From JBHIBC01 sp046758905 (GTDB lineage: Bacteria; Acidobacteriota; Polarisedimenticolia; Gp22-AA2): a DNA stretch of 16,498 nucleotides. Location of the stretch: contig JBHIBC010000061.1 in assembly GCA_046758905.1 (NCBI GenBank), positions 1-16,498 of the forward strand, written 5' to 3'. Shown here in pieces: positions 1 through 6,127 of this stretch; position 1 is the first letter of the stretch, and each line of letters opens with the position of its first letter. The notes beneath the pieces were generated by a model. It had not been told where the DNA came from. It searched no databases and saw nothing but the letters and a program-made list of their open reading frames with translations. Position numbers and translations under genes: made by a program.

Positions 1-405
1 CGCCGCGCTCCCGCCGGCCGGCAGCGCCAGCAGCCCGGCGACCAGGAGGACGCAGCGGGCCTTTCTCCCGCCTCCCTTCCGCTTCCCGCTCCTCCCCGGC
101 CGCCTCCCGCCCTCCCGGATCGCGGCGATCTCCGTGTCGCAGCGGTCCTCGATCCGCCGGCGCTCGGCGGCGAACTCCGCGTCGATCTTGTCGAGGGCCT
201 CGGGGTCCGCCGGGGCCCTGCCCCGCTCCGCCCGGTAGAGGATCTCCCCCTCCGCCAGGCGGGCGCGGCACTTGGCGCGGACCTCCGCGATCGCCTTCTT
301 CTGCCCCTCAGAGAGCGGGGCGGGCGCCCGCTCGCCGCGCTCCCGGTCGCGCGCCTTGAGCTTCTCGAGCGCGATCTCGTAGGCGCTTTTCGGTTCGTCG
401 TCCAT
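1..405 (-). CDS. Coiled-coil hypothetical protein with hydrophobic segment, C-terminus cut by window edge
   Basis: The frame is open from an ATG at 405 to the window edge, giving 135 residues. GGAGG lies 4 bases upstream of the ATG, which supports this start. Residues 1 to about 115 are highly charged and helical, rich in Glu, Lys, Arg and Ala (starting MDDEPKSAYEIALEKLKARD), and look like coiled coil. A strongly basic Gly/Arg/Lys stretch follows. The last residues before the edge, CVLLVAGLLALPAGGSAA, are hydrophobic and could be a membrane segment. That segment has no start codon of its own in the frame, so it belongs to this protein unless there is a frameshift. The gene is divergent from the small protein at 492. 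I do not recognise a family; no function is proposed. Confidence 0.7.
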   Translation of the reverse strand, partial: MDDEPKSAYEIALEKLKARDRERGERAPAPLSEGQKKAIAEVRAKCRARLAEGEILYRAERGRAPADPEALDKIDAEFAAERRRIEDRCDTEIAAIREGGRRPGRSGKRKGGGRKARCVLLVAGLLALPAGGSAA

Positions 406-437
406 GATGCCTCCACGCCGCCGGTCCCGGCCGTCGC

Positions 438-467
438 TTGACCCCCGGCGACTCACCGGCGGAGAAT
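438..467 (+). promoter_or_regulatory. Probable sigma70-type promoter for the small Cys protein
   Basis: TTGACC at 438-443 matches the -35 consensus at five positions. An 18-base spacer separates it from GAGAAT at 462-467, which matches the -10 at four of six. The predicted transcription start near 474 leaves a short leader with GGGAGG at 481-486 before the ATG at 492. Confidence 0.4.
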
Positions 468-491
468 AGCACCGCGACGCGGGAGGCGTCG

Positions 492-782
492 ATGCCGCGC
501 AACCTTCGAGTCGAGTGTCCCTGCTGCCGGACGCTCCTGATCGTCGACCCGGCCTCGGGAGCGATCCTCCGCGAGGAGCGCAGGGTCCACAGAGAGCACC
601 AATCGCTCGACGAGGCGTTGGATCACGTGCGCTCGCAACGCAAGGAGGCGCGCGCGCGGTTAGCGCGCGCCATGGAGGAGGCGCGCCACCGGGAGGAGAT
701 CCTGGAGAAGAAATTCCAGGAGGCGCGGCGCAAGGCCGCCGAGACCGAAGGGCCGCCCCCCCGTCCGTTCGACGGCGACTGA
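492..782 (+). CDS. Small conserved-looking protein with N-terminal CxCC cluster and coiled-coil tail
   Basis: The protein has 96 residues. An upstream in-frame start at 438 exists, but the ATG at 492 is preferred because GGGAGG sits 5 bases before it and the recognisable part of the protein begins there (MPRNLRVECPCCRTLLIVD). The N-terminus has one CPCC cluster followed by a short beta-like stretch, resembling half of a zinc ribbon. From about residue 30 the protein is charged helix (EEARHREEILEKKFQEA) ending in a Pro-rich tail and PFDGD. With only one Cys cluster, zinc binding would need dimerisation; this is inference. It is transcribed away from the coiled-coil gene at 405. Its function is unknown. 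Confidence 0.75.
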   Translation: MPRNLRVECPCCRTLLIVDPASGAILREERRVHREHQSLDEALDHVRSQRKEARARLARAMEEARHREEILEKKFQEARRKAAETEGPPPRPFDGD

Positions 783-784
783 TC

Positions 785-806
785 GGCCCGCGCTCCCCCG
801 CGGGCC
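785..806. terminator. GC hairpin between convergent genes, possible bidirectional terminator
   Basis: GGCCCGCG (785-792) and CGCGGGCC (799-806) form a perfect 8-bp stem with a 6-base loop. It lies in the 48-bp gap between two convergent stop codons. There is no T-tract on either strand, so intrinsic termination is uncertain. Confidence 0.35.
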
Positions 807-830
807 CGCCTGCGGGAACGGCCCCGCCGA

Positions 831-1892
831 TCAGGCCTTCGCCGCTAAGTGCCGGCGCAGCCTGCCGAGGATCCAGCGCGCGGCGGCCGCCAGGGCCCCC
901 GCCGCACCCAGCCCCAGGAGGGCCACCAGCCAGATGCGCGACAGCAGGCCCGCGACCCTCCGCTTGCTCGCCAGCCAGCGGCTGATCCTCAGGGTGGGAT
1001 TGGGCGGCTCCGGGTTCACCTCGGCCTTCACCCGCGCCAGGGCGTAGAGCTCGGCGCTCCTCCGCGGCGAGCGGAGCAGCAACATGTCCCCAGCGCGCTC
1101 GAGCGCCCTCGCGGCGACGGGGGATCCGGGGTTCAAGTCCACGTATTGCTCGAAAAATCCGGCCGCCTCCCGAGGACGACCCGCATCCGCCAGGACGCTG
1201 CCGAGCTCGTAATAGGACTCGGTGGCGGCCTGCGTTCCCGGGAAGCGCTCCAGGATCGACCGGTACAGGGCCTCGGAGGGCTCGTAGTTCCGGAGATCGT
1301 GGTGGGCGATCGCCAGCGTGTAGAGGACCATCGGGAGCAGCGGGTGCCGCGGGTATCTCGACTCGAAATCGGCCAGCAGATCGACGACCTCGGCGTTGCG
1401 ACCCCGCAGCCGGAGGGCCTGGGCCAGCTGGAACCTGATCGAGGGGATGATTTCCGTCGTCGGGCCGGACTCCAGCGCCCGTCGCAGCAGATCCGCGGCG
1501 CGGTCGTACTGCCCCGCCCGATGGCAGGCGCCGCCGGCGTCCCTCAGGAGGTCGGGGACGCGCGGGTCGTCGGGGAAGCGGGTCGCCGCCTCCTCGAACA
1601 GGCCGGCCGCCGGGAGGATCTCGCCCATCGCCAGCCGGGCGCGGCCCTCTCCCTGCAGCGAGGTGACGGTCTGGTCCGGGGTCGGACAGAGGGTGCGGGC
1701 CTCCTGGAACTGCGCGATCGCCTCGTTGTACATCCCTCGCGAGAGCAGGATGTCCCCTCGCACCAGGATGTCGTAGACCGTCCCGCCGTACCCCTGCGCG
1801 AGGGCGGCGGACGGCAGGATCAGCGCGAGCCACGCGGTCAGGCGGACGGCGAGGCGACCCAGGGCGTGAGGTGGACGGCGAAGCGAGCGCAT
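831..1892 (-). CDS. Periplasmic TPR protein with signal peptide and C-terminal membrane anchor
   Basis: The protein has 353 residues from the ATG at 1892. Longer in-frame versions exist but would run through the divergent promoter, and the signal peptide begins at this Met. Residues 1 to about 33 form a signal peptide: an Arg-rich n-region, a hydrophobic core (LAVRLTAWLALILPSAALA) and an ALA cleavage site. The rest to about residue 300 is tandem TPR-like helix pairs (for example RGDILLSRGMYNEAIAQFQE). Near the C-terminus, IWLVALLGLGAAGALAAAA is a membrane helix followed by a basic tail. The likely topology is TPRs in the periplasm anchored to the inner membrane. TPRs scaffold protein-protein contacts; the partner is unknown. 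The gene is divergent from the HExxH gene. Confidence 0.85.
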   Translation of the reverse strand: MRSLRRPPHALGRLAVRLTAWLALILPSAALAQGYGGTVYDILVRGDILLSRGMYNEAIAQFQEARTLCPTPDQTVTSLQGEGRARLAMGEILPAAGLFEEAATRFPDDPRVPDLLRDAGGACHRAGQYDRAADLLRRALESGPTTEIIPSIRFQLAQALRLRGRNAEVVDLLADFESRYPRHPLLPMVLYTLAIAHHDLRNYEPSEALYRSILERFPGTQAATESYYELGSVLADAGRPREAAGFFEQYVDLNPGSPVAARALERAGDMLLLRSPRRSAELYALARVKAEVNPEPPNPTLRISRWLASKRRVAGLLSRIWLVALLGLGAAGALAAAARWILGRLRRHLAAKA

Positions 1893-1902
1893 GCGGCCGG
1901 TT

Positions 1903-1912
1903 ATTTTATGAT
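1903..1912. promoter_or_regulatory. Shared AT-rich patch: overlapping divergent -10 elements
   Basis: In a GC-rich region, 1901-1915 is AT-rich. On the plus strand TATGAT (1907-1912) is a five-of-six match to a -10 and lies 6 bases before the GTG at 1919. On the minus strand TAAAAT (1908-1903) is also a five-of-six match and lies 10 bases before the ATG at 1892. No convincing -35 is seen on either side. Transcripts would be leaderless or nearly so. Confidence 0.4.
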
Positions 1913-1918
1913 GCTGGG

Positions 1919-3400
1919 GTGTTTTGTTCCAGCCTCGATCCCGCCGTGCCGGCCTCGCGCATCGCGCGACGCACCGCCCGCCGGCTGGAACGGGTGCGGC
2001 GCGAGCTCGGCCGTCCCCGCGTGCGACGGGCGGTGCCCGGGGGCCGGGTCTGTGTCGACGAGGCCCGCGCGGCGCTCGCCGCCCTTCCGGCCGACCTCCG
2101 CCGCCGGGCTCTGTGCGGGCCCGACCTGCGGGGATTCCTGGCAGAGGCGGAGATCTGGATCGGGGCGCTGCGGCGCGCCGCAGTGCGCCGGCGGTCCGCG
2201 GCGGCCGCTCCTCCCGGCCGGTGGACGCGGGACAGCCTGTTCGACCTTGTGGGCGGGACGGAGCATCTCGTCTCGCTGGCGCCCGGAGGACGGATCGGCT
2301 CACGCTTCGTCGCGCGGGTGGCCCGCCTGGCGCGCCGGCGGCTGCGGGAGGCGGTGGCCGACTTGGCGGCCAGCACCGTCGGGCTGCGCCTGTGCAGCCC
2401 GACGGACCGCGTCGCTCGCCTGACGCTCGAGTTCCGCGAGGACGCGGAGCAGGGGCGGCCGGCCGACCGGATCGATCTCGGGTGCGTCCCCACGCCCGGC
2501 GGCCCCCTGGCGATCGTCGTGCGGGCGTCGGGCGCCCGGCGCGCGAGGCCGCCCCGCCGGCTGCGCGCCCGTCTTCAGCGGCGCACGCTGTTCCTGCGCG
2601 CGCCCGGATCGGCGGAGACGGTCATCCCCGCCGCCGGCTCGGGCCTGCGCGACGGCCGCCGGGACGATGGGGCCGGCGGCGCCTTCGGGCTGCTGACGCG
2701 CGAGACCATCCCGGGCACCACGATCGTCCTCGCGCCGCGGGTCGACTCGCGCCCCCGGCGCCTCTGCGTCGGGCGGCGGGTCGCGGGGCTGGGCGAGCGC
2801 CTCGCCCGCGCCCTCAGGATCGTGCAGCTCGCGTGGCCCGACGGGCACCGCGAGATCCTGGAGCGCACCCGGATGGTCGTGCCGGTGAGCGAGCCGGGGC
2901 TGGTCAGCTACTCGCTCGCCGCCCGCCCCGGCGTCTGCTTCATCAACGTCTTCGGAAAGAGCCCGGTGGAGCTCGCCGACGACCTGCTGCACGAGGCCGC
3001 GCACCACCGGCTCCGCGACATCCAGGAGGTCCGCCGGCTGCTGCGGCGAGGCCCGGAGACCACGGAGGTCCAGGCGTTCCACTCGCCCTGGCGCGGGACG
3101 CGCCGGCCGCTCCACGGCCTGCTGCACGGCGCCTACACCTTCCTGTTCCGCGCCGAGCTGTTCGCGTGCATCCTGCGGCTGGCCCGCGCGCGGCCGCGCC
3201 CGCTCGCGGGCCTGCTGGGTCCCCGGGGGCCGGCCTGGATCCGCCGCGAGCTGCGCGCGGAGATCCGGATGCTTGGCCGTGCGCTCGCCGACCTCGATCG
3301 CGCGGCCCGGGCGGGGCTTATGACCGCGGCGGGCCGGGACCTGCTGGCGCGGATGCGCGCCTGGCACCGCCGCCTGCGCGGGGGATCGGCCCGCCGATGA
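1919..3400 (+). CDS. HExxH-type putative 2-oxoglutarate-dependent peptide hydroxylase
   Basis: The protein is about 493 residues from the GTG at 1919. Residues 335-415 match the HEXXH domain known from FxsB C-termini and from enzymes now named aKG-HExxH-type peptide beta-hydroxylases. It reads LVSYSLAARPGVCFIN, then LLHEAAHHRL with the HExxH at 358-362, then HSPWR (residues 388-392), RRPLHGLLHGAYTF and a helical tail. The two HExxH histidines should bind metal; a His in LHGLLHGAY is a plausible extra ligand (inference). The N-terminal 330 residues are Arg/Ala-rich and I do not recognise them. The start is uncertain: GTG 1919 lies 6 bases after a -10-like TATGAT (leaderless), GTG 1946 is an alternative, and a GTG at 1871 would overlap the divergent gene. 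Members of this family often modify ribosomal peptides, but no precursor gene or radical SAM partner is visible here, so the substrate is unknown. It could also be an inactive relative. Confidence 0.75.
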   Translation: MFCSSLDPAVPASRIARRTARRLERVRRELGRPRVRRAVPGGRVCVDEARAALAALPADLRRRALCGPDLRGFLAEAEIWIGALRRAAVRRRSAAAAPPGRWTRDSLFDLVGGTEHLVSLAPGGRIGSRFVARVARLARRRLREAVADLAASTVGLRLCSPTDRVARLTLEFREDAEQGRPADRIDLGCVPTPGGPLAIVVRASGARRARPPRRLRARLQRRTLFLRAPGSAETVIPAAGSGLRDGRRDDGAGGAFGLLTRETIPGTTIVLAPRVDSRPRRLCVGRRVAGLGERLARALRIVQLAWPDGHREILERTRMVVPVSEPGLVSYSLAARPGVCFINVFGKSPVELADDLLHEAAHHRLRDIQEVRRLLRRGPETTEVQAFHSPWRGTRRPLHGLLHGAYTFLFRAELFACILRLARARPRPLAGLLGPRGPAWIRRELRAEIRMLGRALADLDRAARAGLMTAAGRDLLARMRAWHRRLRGGSARR

Positions 3401-3419
3401 TCCGGCGGGGAGGAGGGCG

Positions 3420-3441
3420 CCGCCCGGCTCGCTCCGGGCGG
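3420..3441. terminator. GC hairpin between convergent genes, possible bidirectional terminator
   Basis: CCGCCCGG (3420-3427) pairs with CCGGGCGG (3434-3441) around a 6-base loop. It lies in the 49-bp gap between the convergent ends of the HExxH gene and the FG-GAP gene. It has the same geometry as the hairpin at 785-806 and also lacks a T-tract. Confidence 0.35.
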
Positions 3442-3449
3442 ACGCGGGA

Positions 3450-5177
3450 TCAGCGTCGCTCCTCGAGGACGTGGACCCGGCCGGGCGCCAGCGAGCGGAA
3501 GACCTGGGTGGCGCCGCTCGGCCAGGCCACCTCCAGATCCGGGGGCGGGCCGCCGTCCCGCCCGGCCGGCCCGAGGCCGAAGGTGAGGACCATCTCGCTC
3601 TGCGAGGCGTAGGAAGCGGCGGAACGGACGGTCCGGGTCCCCAGGAGCTCGCCGTCGGCCGACCTCAGGCGCGCCACCGCGCCGATCGCGTCGCGGTTGG
3701 AGGCCGTGCCGACGAGGCGGACCCGCAGCCACCGGTTGGCGTTGCCGCCGTCGTTGCGCAGCAGGATCGCCTCGCCGTCGTTGACGCTCATGGCGACGTC
3801 GAGGTCGCCGTCGCCGTCGTAATCGGCGTAGGCTGCGCCGCGCGCCACCACCGGCCTTCTCAGGTGCGGGCCCGCTTCGGCCGCGGCCGGCTCGAACCGC
3901 CCCCCGGGCAGGCCGCGGAACAGGTGCGGGGGCTGCGCGTAGGTGACCGACGGCTGCACCCGGTTGATGTCGTCCTCCACGTGGCCGTTGGCCACGAAGA
4001 TGTCCAGCCAGCCGTCGAGGTCGAAGTCGAAGAAGAAGCACCCGAAAGCGAGCGTCAGCAGGCTCGGCTGGCCGATCCCGGCCGGGGCGGCGTCGTCGAT
4101 GAACAGCCCGCGGCCCTCGTTGTGGTACAGGGCGAGCATCTCGTTCGAGAAGTTCCCGATCACCAGGCTCTCGCGGCCGCTGCGGTCGTAGTCGGCCGCA
4201 TCGATCCCCATCGCGCCGCGGGCCTTGCCCTCCTCGCTGAAGGCGATCCCGGCGGTCATCCCCACCTCCTCGAAGGTGCCGTCCCCACGGTTGCGGTAGA
4301 GGAAGTTCGGCTGCGTGTCGTTCGCAACCGCCAGGTCGATCCAGCCGTCGCCGTCGTAGTCGAGCGCCACCACTCCGAGCGACTTGCCGGTCGGGTCGAA
4401 CACGCCCGCCGGCCGCGTGACCTCCTCGAAGCTGCCGTCCCCCCGGTTGCGGTACAGCCGGTTGGTCGCTCCCCGGTAGGACTCCGGAGTGCAGTACGAC
4501 TTGCTCTCGCCGTCGAGCGTGCAGTAGATGTCGGTCCCGACGCTCCACTCGACGTAGCGGCACGCGAACAGATCGAGGTCGCCGTCCCGGTCGTAGTCGA
4601 GCCAGGTGGCGCTGGAGCCGAAGCCGGGGTCGGAGACCCCCGCCGCCGCCGTGACGTCCTCGAAGGTGCCGTCCCCACGGTTGTGGAACAGGCGGTCCGG
4701 ACCGAGGCCGTTGACGAACAGGTCCACCCGGCCGTCGTTGTCATAGTCGCCCGCCGCCGCGCCGATGCCGTACATCTCCACCGCCAGGCCGGCCCGCGCG
4801 GTCACGTCCTCGAAGGTCCCGTCCCCCCGATTCCGGTACAGGGCCTGGGTGGTGGTCCGCCGACGTCGCTCGGGCCAGTCGGAGCCGTTGACGAAGAACA
4901 GGTCCTGCCACCCGTCGCCGTCGTAGTCGAGGAAGACCAGCCCGGAGCCCATGGTCTCGGGCAGGTACCTGTTGCCGAACGCGCCGCTGTTGTGGACGAA
5001 GGTGATCCCCGCCTCGCGGGTCACGTCCGTGAACCGGACCGGGACGGCGGGCGGGCCGCCCGGGAGGGCGCGCCGGGGCGGATCGGCGCGGCGCTCGCAG
5101 GCGAGCAGGGCCGGGCACGCCAGGAGCAGGACGAGGCCGGCGCGGTGAAGCAGGCCCGCCGCGACCGTGGCCCTCAT
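3450..5177 (-). CDS. FG-GAP/VCBS repeat lipoprotein with C-terminal ASPIC/UnbV domain (CRTAC1-like)
   Basis: The protein has 575 residues from the ATG at 5177. The N-terminus is a lipoprotein signal: hydrophobic core LVLLLACPALLAC with lipobox LLAC and acceptor C27. The body is a beta-propeller of FG-GAP/VCBS repeats with calcium-loop motifs DYDGDGWQD (near residue 84), DYDNDGRVD, DYDRDGDLD, DYDGDGWID, DYDRSGRES, DFDLDGWLD and DYDGDGDLD; the fifth is degenerate. One repeat carries an insertion with three Cys (CRYVEW, then YCTLDGESKSYCTPE). The last 100 or so residues form the ASPIC/UnbV domain (NRWLRVRLVG to LEVAWPSGATQVF). Its ATG overlaps the upstream TPR stop in ATGA, implying translational coupling. 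It is probably a surface or periplasmic lipoprotein partner of the cytochrome-TPR protein; the exact role is unknown. Confidence 0.9.
   Translation of the reverse strand: MRATVAAGLLHRAGLVLLLACPALLACERRADPPRRALPGGPPAVPVRFTDVTREAGITFVHNSGAFGNRYLPETMGSGLVFLDYDGDGWQDLFFVNGSDWPERRRRTTTQALYRNRGDGTFEDVTARAGLAVEMYGIGAAAGDYDNDGRVDLFVNGLGPDRLFHNRGDGTFEDVTAAAGVSDPGFGSSATWLDYDRDGDLDLFACRYVEWSVGTDIYCTLDGESKSYCTPESYRGATNRLYRNRGDGSFEEVTRPAGVFDPTGKSLGVVALDYDGDGWIDLAVANDTQPNFLYRNRGDGTFEEVGMTAGIAFSEEGKARGAMGIDAADYDRSGRESLVIGNFSNEMLALYHNEGRGLFIDDAAPAGIGQPSLLTLAFGCFFFDFDLDGWLDIFVANGHVEDDINRVQPSVTYAQPPHLFRGLPGGRFEPAAAEAGPHLRRPVVARGAAYADYDGDGDLDVAMSVNDGEAILLRNDGGNANRWLRVRLVGTASNRDAIGAVARLRSADGELLGTRTVRSAASYASQSEMVLTFGLGPAGRDGGPPPDLEVAWPSGATQVFRSLAPGRVHVLEERR
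4271..4833 (-). repeat. Four near-identical DNA copies encoding the RNRGDGTFE propeller motif
   Basis: Copies of about 23 bases lie at 4271-4293, 4427-4449, 4661-4683 and 4811-4833, differing at only a few positions. Start-to-start spacings are 156, 234 and 150 bases, all multiples of three. Each encodes a stretch like RNRGDGTFE of an FG-GAP blade; the wider gap holds the Cys-containing insertion. The repeats belong to the protein fold rather than to a mobile element. Confidence 0.75.
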
Positions 5178-6127
5178 CCGCCCGGACCGCCGTCCCGACC
5201 GGTCCCGCCCGCCGCCGCGACCGGCGCCGGCGGCGCGTAGCGGTTCGGGTGCTCGTGGATCGGCTGCCGCTCCAGGTTGTCCTCGGGGTGGCGGCGCCGG
5301 TAGCGCCCGGTGATCGCCTGCGCCGCCTCGTCCGCCTTGAACCGCGTGTAGAGGATCTCGTGGCGCCGCTCCGCGTCGCGCTCGCCCAGGGCCCGGTGCA
5401 CGAGCATCAGGTTGTAGTGCGCGGTCAGGTCCTCCGGGTCGATCCGCAGCGCGGCCTCGAACGCGGCCACAGCCTCTCGGTGCCGCCGCTTCAGGAACAG
5501 GATGCGGCCGATCTGATTGCGCACCGCGCGGTCGCGCGGGTAGCGCCGCGCGGCGGCCTCCAGGTGGTCGAGCGCCTCGTCGTACCGGCCGCGGGCCTTC
5601 AGCGCCAGCGCCATGAAGTAGTGCCCGCTCCCGAGGCCGGGGTCGATCTCCAGCGCCCGCTCGAGCGCCGGCAGCGCGGCCTCGTGGTCGCCCTCCCGGA
5701 CCAGGGCCCGGGCGAGGTTGACGAAGCCGTCGGCGTATGTCGGATCGATCGCGGTGACCGTCTCGAACGCGGCCCGCGCCGACGCGAGGTCTCCCTGCAG
5801 CAGCATCCCGATCCCGTAGTCGTTCCATCGCTCCCGGTCGATGGGCTCCGGCCGCGGCGACGCCTCCTCCAGCGGGCGGTCCGCCTCGGCCAGGGGCAGG
5901 CTCACGCGGTGCTCGGCGATGACGGTGACCGGCAGGTCGGGGATCGACTTGATCGCGCCCGACACGCCCGAGGTGTCGCCGCTGAAGACGAACGGTCCGT
6001 CGTCGAAATCGGGCGTCACCTCATACCCCTCCGCGTCCGGATCGCGGATCCCCGCGTAGGCGAAGCGCGTGTTCCACCAGGAGAACTTGCGGTGATTCAT
6101 CCGGGCGGTGATGGTGATCGGTCCCAC
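5174..6127 (-). CDS. C-terminal TPR part of the multiheme cytochrome/TPR protein (downstream of frameshift)
   Basis: This frame begins at a GTG at 6127, but coding similarity continues upstream to about 6202, where it meets the cytochrome frame. The bases between encode LVYARLIPPGAAD and then a beta-rich stretch into GPITITARMNHRKFSWWNTRFAYAG, which is typical of the end of the cytochrome module. From about residue 98 of this piece there are four to five TPRs (for example YGIGMLLQGDLASARAAFETV and YFMALALKARGRYDEALDHLE), followed by a Pro/Ala-rich tail. No ribosome binding site is seen at 6127. It is best read as the second half of a single gene, not as an independent protein. Its TGA overlaps the ATG of the FG-GAP lipoprotein. 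Confidence 0.75.
   Translation of the reverse strand: MGPITITARMNHRKFSWWNTRFAYAGIRDPDAEGYEVTPDFDDGPFVFSGDTSGVSGAIKSIPDLPVTVIAEHRVSLPLAEADRPLEEASPRPEPIDRERWNDYGIGMLLQGDLASARAAFETVTAIDPTYADGFVNLARALVREGDHEAALPALERALEIDPGLGSGHYFMALALKARGRYDEALDHLEAAARRYPRDRAVRNQIGRILFLKRRHREAVAAFEAALRIDPEDLTAHYNLMLVHRALGERDAERRHEILYTRFKADEAAQAITGRYRRRHPEDNLERQPIHEHPNRYAPPAPVAAAGGTGRDGGPGG

Noticed and set aside
849..2423. Long plus-strand open frame opposite the TPR gene
   Set aside because: It is a GC-rich antisense shadow with Arg/Gly/Pro-rich translation and no domain; the minus strand carries a clear signal peptide and TPRs.
3397..3612. Short plus-strand frame starting in ATGA at the end of the HExxH gene, considered as a possible modified-peptide precursor
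   Set aside because: It is antisense to the ASPIC/UnbV domain, is Arg/Pro-rich, and has no leader/core look.
3471..5240. 589-codon plus-strand open frame opposite the FG-GAP gene
   Set aside because: Its composition is that of a complementary-frame shadow; the repeated calcium-loop motifs are on the minus strand.
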